Shown: positions 31,679 through 39,588 of the stretch, piece after piece
Layout of the letters: each line of letters begins with the position of its first letter
Position numbering within the stretch: position 1 is the first letter of the stretch
Source of the DNA: Burkholderia sp. Bp9142
GTDB taxonomy: Bacteria; Pseudomonadota; Gammaproteobacteria; Burkholderiales; Burkholderiaceae
NCBI RefSeq assembly: GCF_003853415.1
Contig: NZ_QTPP01000055.1
Span: 1-44,520, forward strand
Reading direction: 5' to 3'
Length of the DNA: 44,520 nucleotides
The notes under the pieces: model-generated
Database searches by the model: none
What the model was told of the DNA's origin: nothing
The model's input: the letters and a program-made list of their open reading frames with translations, nothing else
Translations under genes and position numbers: made by a program

Positions 31679-32222
31679 GCTGGCCCCCTCCCTGCTGCCG
31701 CCGAACGCGACGGTGCTCGAGCGGCGTCTGGCGCAAGCCAACGCGGACGTGCGCGACATCCCGGTCGAGATCGACACGCTGATGGACCCGGATCGAATCC
31801 CGCTGCGCTTCCTGCCCTGGCTCGCCTGGCACATGGGCGTCGATACCTGGCGCGACGAATGGCCCGAGCAAGTAAAGCGCGCACGCGTGAAATCCGCGAT
31901 CCGCATCGCCCGCAAAAAGGGCACGGCAGACGCCGTGCGCGACGTCTGCGCGTCGTTCGGCGCAAACGTGGTGATGCGCGAGTGGTTCGAGAAAACGCCG
32001 CGAGGCGTGCCGGGCACGTTCGAGATCGTGATGACGGTCGGTGCGCGTGACGGCGTGCCGGCCACGGCGCAATACGTCAACGACATCCGGGCCGAGGTCG
32101 ATCGCGCGAAGCGCGGCACCGCCCACTACACCTTCACGCAAGGATTCAGCATGCACGGCCCGATCGGCGTCGCATGCGGCGTGCGCGCGGCCGTCTATCG
32201 CCGCCTCTCTCTCACGGACTGA
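31671..32222 (+). CDS. I: Tail formation protein I
   Basis: 183 aa (P2 gpI is 176), phage tail protein I family: LLPPNATVLERRLAQANADVRDIPVEIDTLMDPDRIPLRFLPWLAWHMGVDTWRDEWPE. Baseplate component. The ATG at 31671 lies inside the end of J (ATGACTAA) and was preferred to an upstream in-frame ATG at 31656. Confidence 0.92.
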   Translation: MTKLAPSLLPPNATVLERRLAQANADVRDIPVEIDTLMDPDRIPLRFLPWLAWHMGVDTWRDEWPEQVKRARVKSAIRIARKKGTADAVRDVCASFGANVVMREWFEKTPRGVPGTFEIVMTVGARDGVPATAQYVNDIRAEVDRAKRGTAHYTFTQGFSMHGPIGVACGVRAAVYRRLSLTD

Positions 32223-32227
32223 CGAAC

Positions 32228-35200
32228 ATGGCTGGAAACCTCATCTACATTACGGACGCCGGCCGCGCCGCGCTGGTGGCACCCGGCAACACCGGCACAA
32301 CCGCACACCAGGTCACGCAGATTGGCCTCGCCACGGCGGCGTTCGCGTTCAAGCCGGACATGACCGCGCTGCCGAGCGAGCTGAAGCGCATCACGACGTT
32401 CGGCGGCGACACCGTTGCGCAGGACACGATCCATATCGTGATCCAGGACGACAGCGCGGACCAGTACAAGCTGTACGGGTTCGGGCTGTACCTGGACAAC
32501 GGCGTGCTGTTCAGCGTCTACGTGCAAGACGATCCGATCCTGGAGAAGGCGCCGGCGTCGATGCTGCTGCTGGCCGCCGATACCGTGTTCGCCTCGATCG
32601 ACGTGACGAAGCTGGTTTTCGGGCCGACCTCGTTCCTCAATCCGCCGGCGACCACCGAGCGCAAGGGCGTCGTCGAACTGGCGACACAGGCCGAGGTCGA
32701 CGACGGCGCGGACGACACGCGCGCCGTGACGCCGAAAACCGCCGCCAAGCGGTATGCGCCGCTCGTACGCGCGCAGCTCATCGGCCCCGTCAGCGTCACG
32801 TCGACGTCGACGGACCAGGACGCGCAGCTCGCCGTCGCTGCTACTTCGGGCGCGCTCAACCGTGGGGCGAAGATCCGCTTTCACGGCACGTTCGCAGCGG
32901 GCACCGCGGACACCAACGCACGGCTCATCGCGTCGATCCGCGCCGGCTACGACGGCGGCACGTGGGGGCGCGAGTACCTGGACTTCTGGATCAATCGAGC
33001 GCCCAACGATTCCAACAGCGACACGAACCAGGTCCGCGCCATGCGGATCACGTATGGCGGTCGGCTCGTTGTAGGCAATCGAAACGATAATGGCAATGAC
33101 GCGCTCCAGGTCGCAGGTAACGGCGCGTTCTCCGGCAGCGTTGGTTCCTCGGGCCTCGACACGGGCGGCGCCAACTTCCGGTTACTGAACAGCCGGGATG
33201 TACTGCTGCGAAACGACGGCTCGAACTTCTACGTGCTGCTGTCGGACACGAGCGGCGCCGACGCCAAGTGGAACAATTTCCGGCCGTTGACCGTGAATGT
33301 AGTCACGGGCGCGCTGATGCTGGACGATACCGGTGTCGGCACGTTCGTCGGCGGCCCCCTGAGCGTCAAGGGGTTGCTCAACATCGGTACTGCCAGCGGC
33401 GAAGGGCGCGCTGTGATCGGCCCGAATGGCGGCTACTTCTTCGGAAACGCATCGGAAGCCGGGTTCTACCTCCCGGCGAACGGCGCGATGTTCGCCCTCA
33501 ATTTCACGCGGAAGAATCTGCACGTCAACGGCAAGGATGTGTGGCACGCAGGGAATCTGCCGAACCCGGCGCAGACGACGGGATTCACCATGTCCGGCCA
33601 AATTCTGGCCGCTGAAGGCAGCGTCTCCGCTCCTGGCATTTCGTTCGTCGGTGACGGCGCCCCGGACACCGGGTTCTTCCACGTTGCCGATGGCGTGTTT
33701 GCGGTTGCCAACAACGCGAAAGAAACGATGCGCTTTGTCGCTGGCGCGACGAACCGTGTGCTGATCGGCGGAACGCCCGACGACTTCTACAGCGCGCTGC
33801 AAGTCGGTGGGGCCGCGTCATTCACGGGCGCGGCGCCGGGAAACGGGCTCGCCGCGATGGGCTCCGGCGTGCTGCTCGGAAACAACGGCGGCGGCACGAT
33901 CATCTTCAAATCGGCCACGGCGGCGGCTGACATGAAGGTATGGGACTTCAAGGCAGGCGACGGGGTTTTCCAGGGACGCGCCGTCACCGATGGGTGGACG
34001 TCGGGCGTGCCGTGGATCAACGTCGCACGGCAGAGCAACAACAATGCGATCCAGAGCATCGCGCTCGCGCCGAATAGCGGCCGCGTGCTCATCGGCGCAA
34101 CGGCCGACGACGGCGCGAATGCGGCGCAGGTGTCGGGCAGCGTGCGCGCGGCGAACTACTTTATCAATGGTCAGGGTGTCGGCGACTCGGGCCTGATCGG
34201 TATCTCCAAGGGGGCCAACGGGCCGAACATTGGCTTTTACGGCAGCGCGACGACCGGCGCGGGCGCCGTCACGTTCAGCACGGGCGGGACGGAGCGCGCG
34301 CGCATCAGTGCTATCGGCAACCTCCTGATCGGGACGGCGGCCGACGACGGGGCGAACAAGCTGCAAATCGCCGGAGCCGCGAAGCTCTCGGGCGCGCTGT
34401 ATTCAGCCGCCGCAATCATCGACAGCGGCGCTGGTTGGAGCACGATCTATCTGAAGAACGGCGGAAAGAACCGCTGGACAATCGGCAAATCCGATACCGA
34501 CGATTTCGCAGTCAGCGCGTTCGACGATGACGGTGTCACGCAACGGCGCGTACTCGATATTCCGCGCGCGTCGCAGGTTGTCAGTTTCGTGAAGCGCCCG
34601 ACGTGGGCCGGCGCGACGCCGTGGGATAGCGCGAACCTCACGCCGCTCGACAGGAATATCGGCGGCCAGGTCAATGGCAACGTGACGTTGTACGGCGCCG
34701 GCGACTACGGATCGCAGCTCGTCTTCAATTCGAACGGCTACGCTCCGCGAATCCAGGTGCAGGCGTCGACGTCCACGTGGATGGTGACGAACAGCGCGAA
34801 TACGGCCGCCAACTTGATGGTCAACGAAGGCGGCACGGTCATCGCACGCGGCGAATTGCAGACCGCTGGCGGCGCCACTCGAGTTGCGCTGGACGGAAAT
34901 CTGTACGGCAGTGTGTGGGGCGGATGGCTTTCGAACTTCCTGTCGAACAATTATGTGAACCGCAGCGGCACCACGATGTGGGGCCGTCTGATGCTCGCGC
35001 GCGATGGCTGGGACGCGGATTTCGGATTGCGCGCGGCCGACGGCGCACAGACGTTCCTGCGCGCGAGGCGCGGCGGCGGTATCGAACTGATCAACAGCGC
35101 GTACAACGCCGTCACATGGCAGTTGGACGACTCGGGCACGATGTTCATGCGCGGCCAACAAATCCTCAATACAGACGGCAATCTGTTCTGCGCGTATCGC

Positions 35201-35425
35201 GGCGCATGGATGAACGCAATCCTGGACGATCTGTACAACCGCGACAACGGCAAGGCCAACGCCGGCGCACGGGTGCAGTGGGATTCCGGCGTCAACAATT
35301 TCGGCACAATCGACCGGCTCAACGGTGCGCTGCCTGCGCCGTGGGTCGTATGCGGCCTGAGCGGTCCGGGCAACGGCACGGCTAACGCGATCGTTGTCTA
35401 CGGCGTAGTTTTGAGGAACCAATGA
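32228..35425 (+). CDS. H: Tail fibre protein H
   Basis: 1065 aa (P2 gpH is 669). The N-terminal 130 residues are the conserved baseplate-attachment domain (YITDAGRAALVAPGNTGT, then QIGLATAAFAF). Next comes a tail-fibre repeat (ERKGVVELATQAEVDDGADD-TRAVTPKTA). The long shaft contains four repeats of the form [RN]-L-L/V-I/V-G-x-x-x-D-[DN]-G-x-x-x-L-Q-V/I-x-G near 33060, 33755, 34082 and 34319. The tip is unlike P2 and should decide host range. It overlaps the next gene by ATGA. The distal part is likely variable between related phages. Confidence 0.9.
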   Translation: MAGNLIYITDAGRAALVAPGNTGTTAHQVTQIGLATAAFAFKPDMTALPSELKRITTFGGDTVAQDTIHIVIQDDSADQYKLYGFGLYLDNGVLFSVYVQDDPILEKAPASMLLLAADTVFASIDVTKLVFGPTSFLNPPATTERKGVVELATQAEVDDGADDTRAVTPKTAAKRYAPLVRAQLIGPVSVTSTSTDQDAQLAVAATSGALNRGAKIRFHGTFAAGTADTNARLIASIRAGYDGGTWGREYLDFWINRAPNDSNSDTNQVRAMRITYGGRLVVGNRNDNGNDALQVAGNGAFSGSVGSSGLDTGGANFRLLNSRDVLLRNDGSNFYVLLSDTSGADAKWNNFRPLTVNVVTGALMLDDTGVGTFVGGPLSVKGLLNIGTASGEGRAVIGPNGGYFFGNASEAGFYLPANGAMFALNFTRKNLHVNGKDVWHAGNLPNPAQTTGFTMSGQILAAEGSVSAPGISFVGDGAPDTGFFHVADGVFAVANNAKETMRFVAGATNRVLIGGTPDDFYSALQVGGAASFTGAAPGNGLAAMGSGVLLGNNGGGTIIFKSATAAADMKVWDFKAGDGVFQGRAVTDGWTSGVPWINVARQSNNNAIQSIALAPNSGRVLIGATADDGANAAQVSGSVRAANYFINGQGVGDSGLIGISKGANGPNIGFYGSATTGAGAVTFSTGGTERARISAIGNLLIGTAADDGANKLQIAGAAKLSGALYSAAAIIDSGAGWSTIYLKNGGKNRWTIGKSDTDDFAVSAFDDDGVTQRRVLDIPRASQVVSFVKRPTWAGATPWDSANLTPLDRNIGGQVNGNVTLYGAGDYGSQLVFNSNGYAPRIQVQASTSTWMVTNSANTAANLMVNEGGTVIARGELQTAGGATRVALDGNLYGSVWGGWLSNFLSNNYVNRSGTTMWGRLMLARDGWDADFGLRAADGAQTFLRARRGGGIELINSAYNAVTWQLDDSGTMFMRGQQILNTDGNLFCAYRGAWMNAILDDLYNRDNGKANAGARVQWDSGVNNFGTIDRLNGALPAPWVVCGLSGPGNGTANAIVVYGVVLRNQ

Positions 35426-35850
35426 CGAACACGAACACCATGCTCAACGTCGAGCAAGCCGCCTTCATTCTCGCGGAGAAATTTCCGGACCTAGTGCGCT
35501 GCCGGGATTACTGGGTCGCGCATCCGGTGCACGAGCAGACTTTCGAGCAGACCAAAACGGCCTGGGTGCCAATCTGGACGCCGACTGACATCCCGCAGCC
35601 GACGCCCGCCGACCTGCTCGCGTGGTGGCCCGAGTTCGAAGCTGAATACGCGCTCATTGAGGCGTCGGAAAAGGTCCGCCGACAGCGCGACACGCTGCTC
35701 GCCGAGGTCGACCCGCTCGTCGAACGCGCGGCGGACGCTAGCGACGCGGATCGAGAGGCCGCGCTGCGCCGCTATCGCGCCGCGCTGCGTGACGTACCGC
35801 AGCAGGCTGGCTTTCCGCTCGACGTCGTCTGGCCGCAGTTGCCCGCGTAG
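35422..35850 (+). CDS. Tail fibre assembly-like protein (gene G position)
   Basis: 142 aa. The N-terminal half (LNVEQAAFILAEKFPDLVRCRDYWVAHPV, then WVPIWTPTDIPQPT) resembles XkdW-type proteins. The C-terminal half (RRQRDTLLAEVDPLVERAADASDADREAALRRYRAALRDVPQQAGFP) is the common phage tail-assembly segment. It occupies the place of P2 fibre chaperone G but is not clearly homologous to it. Coupled to H by ATGA, it is likely a fibre folding or assembly factor. Confidence 0.72.
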   Translation: MTNTNTMLNVEQAAFILAEKFPDLVRCRDYWVAHPVHEQTFEQTKTAWVPIWTPTDIPQPTPADLLAWWPEFEAEYALIEASEKVRRQRDTLLAEVDPLVERAADASDADREAALRRYRAALRDVPQQAGFPLDVVWPQLPA

Positions 35851-35903
35851 TCGTCCAATAAACCGAAGTCCCGTTTCATTTTCATTATTTTCAGGAATCG
35901 CAC

Positions 35904-36242
35904 ATGGCAATCAAGAAAGCACTCGTTCTCGAATCGACCGGCGCGCAGGCGTCATATCACGTCGTCAGCAACGTCGCGATCGACGCGGCGTCGAAGTTCA
36001 CGAGCGGAACGATACAGAGCTACGTGTCGGAAGCGACATTCAAGGCCGGGAAACAGCCGCTGCAGGGCGGAGTAACGATTTTCGTGTCGGGCATGCCGGA
36101 AGCCGACGAGGGTGCGTTCGCGTATATCCAGCGACGACTGGTGGAACCGAAGCCCGAAGGTGACACCGCGAATGCGGATGGGTCGATGATGTACGGCTCG
36201 ATCGATCGCTACATGCTCGCCGGTGGCGAATACGTCGCGTAA
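35904..36242 (+). CDS. Phage protein of unknown function
   Basis: 112 aa, with no membrane segment. MAIKKALVLESTGAQASYHVVSNVAIDAASKF, then QSYVSEATFKAGKQPLQGGVTIFVSGMP suggests a small beta-rich structural fold. I do not recognise a named family. It sits between the fibre-assembly gene and com, with a gap of 53 nt before it and 149 nt after it. A minor virion or fibre-tip protein is one possibility; this is inference. Confidence 0.65.
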   Translation: MAIKKALVLESTGAQASYHVVSNVAIDAASKFTSGTIQSYVSEATFKAGKQPLQGGVTIFVSGMPEADEGAFAYIQRRLVEPKPEGDTANADGSMMYGSIDRYMLAGGEYVA

Positions 36243-36391
36243 CACGAGGTAGGAAGAAAAGGACGCGGCGACGTGCGCGATGCAGGAACATCGTGCACGC
36301 CCCGCACCCGCAGAGCAGACCTGCAGGATTGGCCAGGGCCGCGACACCTCTCGAGAGGCGCCGGCATCCTAGCACAAGCAGGATTCACCCC

Positions 36392-36601
36392 ATGCAGGAC
36401 ATCCGTTGCGGAAGCTGTAACCGCAAACTCGGCGCCGGCGAATACGTCCGGCTCACCATCAAATGCCCGCGCTGCGGCGCAATGAATATTCTGAGGGCCG
36501 CGAGCCCCTTACCCGCAGGCCATCGAGCCTCCGATACAAGGAACTCGCCCCATGCAACACACTCTCTCCGCCGATCTGATCAATCGCGTCCACCAGGCTG
36601 A
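36392..36601 (+). CDS. com: Com-like zinc-finger translational regulator
   Basis: 69 aa. The N-terminal half has C6xxC9 and C25xxC28 in MQDIRCGSCNRKLGAGEY...IKCPRCGAMN, which is the Mu-like Com family zinc finger. In Mu, Com is an mRNA-binding activator of translation of the DNA-modification gene mom. Here it overlaps the methyltransferase start by 50 nt in another frame, the same design as com-mom. The last 30 residues are Ser/Arg-rich and may only reflect the overlap. It is an insertion relative to P2. Confidence 0.82.
   Translation: MQDIRCGSCNRKLGAGEYVRLTIKCPRCGAMNILRAASPLPAGHRASDTRNSPHATHSLRRSDQSRPPG
36524..36547 (+). promoter_or_regulatory. Hairpin that can mask the methyltransferase ribosome site
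   Basis: CGAGCCT (36524-36530) can pair with AGGAACTCG (36539-36547), giving a 3+4-bp stem with an AA bulge. The 3' arm contains most of the Shine-Dalgarno AAGGAA (36538-36543) of the methyltransferase. An alternative hairpin AGGC (36517-36520) with GCCT (36527-36530) would use up the 5' arm and free the site. This is the kind of structure that Com opens on the Mu mom mRNA. Confidence 0.4.
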
Positions 36602-37301
36602 CGCCCTGAGCGTCATGCGCGCGCTGCCCGATGGCTGCGTCGACCTGGTCTTCACCGATCCGCCCTACTCGTCCGGCGGCACGACGAGTGCATCGCGCAG
36701 CCAGGCGCCGTCGAGCAAGTACATCCGCAGCGACACGAAGACCGTCTATCCTGAATTTCAGCACGACAGCAAGGATCAGCGATCGTGGACGTTCTGGTGC
36801 ATGACGTGGCTCGCGGAAGCCTATCGTGTGTGCAGCAACGAAGCGCACCTCGCGTGCTTCGTCGACTGGCGCCAGTTGCCAAGCCTCACCGACGCGATCC
36901 AGGCGGCCGGCTTCACGTGGCGCGGCGTCGCCGTGTGGGACAAGACGAGCGGCCGCACGCGGCCGCGTATGGGCGGCTTCGCGCAGCAGACCGAATTCCT
37001 GGTCTGGGCGACGAAGGGCGCGGTGCGACGCACCGACGTGTACCTGCCCGGCGTCTTCTCGGAACGCCTGGCGCATCCGAAGCGCCATATGACCGAGAAG
37101 CCGTCGCAACTCGCACGCGACGTCGTGCGCCTGGCGCCGGCCGGCGGTGTTGTCCTCGACCCGTTCGCGGGGTCTGGCACGTTCCTCGCCGCAGCGAAGG
37201 AAGCCGGCTTGAACTGGATCGGTTGCGAGCTCGAACCGAGCTACCACCAGGTCGCGACTGCGCGCCTGGCCGAACTGGATACGCTGCCCGTCGCAGCATA
37301 A
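36552..37301 (+). CDS. DNA methyltransferase (N6-adenine/N4-cytosine, beta class)
   Basis: 249 aa. The catalytic DPPY motif is at 36-39 and the SAM motif LDPFAGSGT at about 202-210; this order (catalytic before SAM) defines the beta class. HMTEKP (179-184) is typical of phage DNA methyltransferases. It probably marks phage DNA to evade restriction, in the role that Mom plays in Mu. SD AAGGAA lies 8 nt upstream but may be masked by a hairpin. Preceded by overlapping com, followed by the FI late promoter. The recognition site cannot be read from sequence. Confidence 0.88.
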   Translation: MQHTLSADLINRVHQADALSVMRALPDGCVDLVFTDPPYSSGGTTSASRSQAPSSKYIRSDTKTVYPEFQHDSKDQRSWTFWCMTWLAEAYRVCSNEAHLACFVDWRQLPSLTDAIQAAGFTWRGVAVWDKTSGRTRPRMGGFAQQTEFLVWATKGAVRRTDVYLPGVFSERLAHPKRHMTEKPSQLARDVVRLAPAGGVVLDPFAGSGTFLAAAKEAGLNWIGCELEPSYHQVATARLAELDTLPVAA

Positions 37302-37321
37302 CGCCGTCCTGCAGCGGCTTT

Positions 37322-37346
37322 GGTTGTACCTTGCCGCTGTACAACC
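37322..37346 (+). promoter_or_regulatory. Late-promoter activator dyad upstream of FI
   Basis: GGTTGT (37322-37327), 13 nt, ACAACC (37341-37346), a perfect 6-bp dyad identical in both arms and spacing to the P/O site. Its centre is 79 nt from the FI start, leaving room for a short leader with the GGGAG ribosome site. Confidence 0.75.
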
Positions 37347-37412
37347 TCCCGCGCGTGATCTCCGCGCGCGCGGAAGGCAATCTTTCGGAAGGCTCACTTC
37401 CGGGAGAAAAGC

Positions 37413-38585
37413 TTGCCTTCTGATTACCACCACGGCGTACGCGTCATTGAAATCAATGACGGTACGCGCCCCATCCGCACGGTCAGCACGGCCGTGATCG
37501 GCCTGGTCTGCACCGGCGACGACGCCGATGCGGCCACCTTCCCCGAAAACCGTCCCGTCCTCATTACGGACGTGCAGGCCGCGATCGGCCGTGCCGGCAC
37601 GAAGGGCACGCTCGCGCGTTCGCTCGACGCGATCGCCGCGCAGACCTCGCCCCTGATCGTCGGCGTGCGCGTGCCGACCGGCAAGGATGCAGACGCCACG
37701 ACCAGCAACGTGATCGGCACGACCACCGCGGACGGCCAGTACACCGGCATGAAGGCACTGCTCGCCGCGAAGAGCCGGCTCGGCGTGAAACCGCGCGTGC
37801 TCGGCTGCCCTGGCCTCGACACGTTGCCGGTTGCAACCGAGCTGGCGACGATCGCGCAGAAGCTGCGCGGCTTCGGCTACGTCAACGCGTTCGGCGCGAA
37901 GACGAAGGAAGAGGCCGTCGCCTACCGCGCGAATTTCGGTCAGCGCGAGCTGATGACGATCTGGCCGGACTTCGTGAACTGGAACACCACGACCAACGCC
38001 GAGGACATCACCTGGGCGACGGCGCGCGCGCTCGGCATGCGCGCGAAGATCGACGAAGAGACCGGCTGGCATAAGACGATCTCGAACGTCGCCGTGAACG
38101 GCGTCACCGGCATCAGCCGCGACGTGTTCTGGGACCTGCAGGACCCGAACACCGACGCCGGCTACCTGAACAGTCACGAGGTCACCACGCTCGTGAACGC
38201 GAATGGTTACCGTCTATGGGGTTCGCGCACCTGTTCCGAGGACAAGCTGTGGGCGTTCGAGAATTACGTGCGCAGCGCGCAGGTGATCGCCGAAACGATG
38301 GCCGAGGCCCACATGTGGGCGGTCGACCAGCCGATGAGCCGGACGCTGATCCGCGACGTCGTCGACGGCGTGAACGCGAAGTTCCGCGCGTGGAAAACAG
38401 CCGGCTACGTGATCGACGGCGAGTGCTGGTTCGATCCGGGCGCGAACGACAAGGATTCGCTCAAGGCCGGCCTGGGCTTCATCGACTATGACTTCTGTCC
38501 GACGCCCCCGCTCGAGGACCTGACGTTCCGCCAGCGCATCACCGACCGCTACCTGGTCAAGTTCGCAGAAAGCATCGCCGTCTGA
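37413..38585 (+). CDS. FI: Tail sheath protein FI
   Basis: 390 aa (P2 gpFI is 396), tail sheath family: SDYHHGVRVIEINDGTRPIRTVSTAVIGLVCTGDDAD and WGSRTCSEDKLWAFENYVRSAQVIAETMAEAHMW. Forms the contractile sheath. The start is a TTG (37413) with GGGAG 6 nt upstream; the family N-terminus (PSDYHHGVRV) begins right there, and there is no ATG nearby. First gene of the FI-D operon. Confidence 0.93.
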   Translation: MPSDYHHGVRVIEINDGTRPIRTVSTAVIGLVCTGDDADAATFPENRPVLITDVQAAIGRAGTKGTLARSLDAIAAQTSPLIVGVRVPTGKDADATTSNVIGTTTADGQYTGMKALLAAKSRLGVKPRVLGCPGLDTLPVATELATIAQKLRGFGYVNAFGAKTKEEAVAYRANFGQRELMTIWPDFVNWNTTTNAEDITWATARALGMRAKIDEETGWHKTISNVAVNGVTGISRDVFWDLQDPNTDAGYLNSHEVTTLVNANGYRLWGSRTCSEDKLWAFENYVRSAQVIAETMAEAHMWAVDQPMSRTLIRDVVDGVNAKFRAWKTAGYVIDGECWFDPGANDKDSLKAGLGFIDYDFCPTPPLEDLTFRQRITDRYLVKFAESIAV

Positions 38586-38614
38586 CGGCCCGCCACTCAC
38601 CATAGGAAAACGCA

Positions 38615-39124
38615 ATGGCTCTGCCATCCAAACTCAAGAATTTCAACGTGTTCGAGGACGGCACCTCGTTCGTCGGCGAAGTGCCCGAGATCCAGTTGCC
38701 GAAGCTCACGCGCAAGATGGAGGCATATCGCGGCGGCGGCATGAATGCCGAAGTCGACATCGACCTTGGCATGGAGAAGCTCGAGCTGGGCCTCACGATG
38801 GGCGGCTTCATGAAGGCGATGTTCAAGACGTGGGGCACGTCGAAGATCGACGGTGTCTCCGTACGTTTCGCCGGCTCCTACCAGCGCGACGACACCGAGG
38901 AAACCGATGCGGTCGAGGTGTACGTGCGCGGCCGCTACAAGGAAATCGACCCCGGCAAGGCGAAGGCCGGCGACAACGCCGACCAGACTGGCACGATGTC
39001 ACTGTCGTATTACCGCCTGGTCAGCAACGGCGAAACCCTGATCGAGATCGACATTCCCAACTTCGTCGAGATCGTCGGCGGCGTCGATCGCCTCGCCGAG
39101 CAGCGCCGCGCGCTCGGCCTGTAA
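38615..39124 (+). CDS. FII: Major tail tube protein FII
   Basis: 169 aa (P2 gpFII is 172): MALPSKLKNFNVFEDGTSFVGEVPEIQLPKLTRKMEAYRGGGM...ADVDIDLG-like text and GSYQRDDTEETDAVEVYVRGRYKEIDPG are diagnostic of the P2 tail tube family. Polymerises into the inner tube. Preceded by a 29-nt gap after FI. Confidence 0.94.
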   Translation: MALPSKLKNFNVFEDGTSFVGEVPEIQLPKLTRKMEAYRGGGMNAEVDIDLGMEKLELGLTMGGFMKAMFKTWGTSKIDGVSVRFAGSYQRDDTEETDAVEVYVRGRYKEIDPGKAKAGDNADQTGTMSLSYYRLVSNGETLIEIDIPNFVEIVGGVDRLAEQRRALGL

Positions 39125-39157
39125 CCCCCTTTCCACTATCCATTCAGGAAACACACC

Positions 39158-39469
39158 ATGCAATCGAAGCAATCCGCCATCATCCAGCTCGACACCCCGA
39201 TCAAGCGCGGCGAGCAGGAAATCGCCGCGATCACGTTGACCAAGCCGCATTCCGGTGCGCTGCGTGGCGTTGCCCTCACCGACCTGCTGCAGCTCGACGT
39301 GATCGCTCTGTCGAAGGTACTGCCGCGCATCAGCAATCCGACGCTGACCGAGCCGGACGTGTTGCGCATGGACCCGGCAGACCTGCTGCAGCTCGGTACT
39401 GAGGTGGCCGGTTTTTTGCTGCCGAAGTCGTCGAAGGTGGACGTGTCCCTCGATCCGTCGACGAAGTGA
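39158..39469 (+). CDS. E: Tail assembly chaperone E
   Basis: 103 aa (P2 gpE is 91), phage tail assembly chaperone (P2 E/gp41-like) family: IIQLDTPIKRGEQEIAAITLTKPHSGALRGVALTDLLQLDV. With its frameshifted form E+E' it guides the tape measure and tube during tail assembly. It contains the slippery T TTT TTG at 39412-39418, near its 3' end. Confidence 0.9.
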   Translation: MQSKQSAIIQLDTPIKRGEQEIAAITLTKPHSGALRGVALTDLLQLDVIALSKVLPRISNPTLTEPDVLRMDPADLLQLGTEVAGFLLPKSSKVDVSLDPSTK

Positions 39470-39588
39470 TGGCAGACATCGCCCTCGTTTTCCACTGGTC
39501 ACCCGACGTGATGGACGCCATGTCGCTGCCGGACCTGATGGGCTGGCGCGAGCGCGCACGCGTGCGCTACGAACGAGGCGATGAATGA
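39158..39588 (+). CDS. E+E' frameshift product
   Basis: A -1 slip at T TTT TTG (39412-39418) joins the first 87 codons of E to a downstream frame with no stop until 39588, giving about 143 aa (P2 E+E' is about 142). The C-terminal 39 residues, MADIALVFHWSPDVMDAMS..., match the P2 GpE' family (D-I-x-x-V-F-H-W...W-R-E-R-A). The tape-measure start overlaps its TGA as ATGA. The E' part also has an ATG at 39469, but the frameshift is the known route in P2. Confidence 0.85.
39412..39418 (+). promoter_or_regulatory. Programmed -1 frameshift site in E
   Basis: T TTT TTG read in the E frame as GGT TTT TTG. The -1 frame after it stays open for 56 codons and encodes the E' domain. Same heptamer type and position as in P2 E. 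Confidence 0.85.

Noticed and set aside
30338..32119. 593-aa minus-strand frame over W-J-I
   Set aside because: Antisense shadow of three clear baseplate genes.
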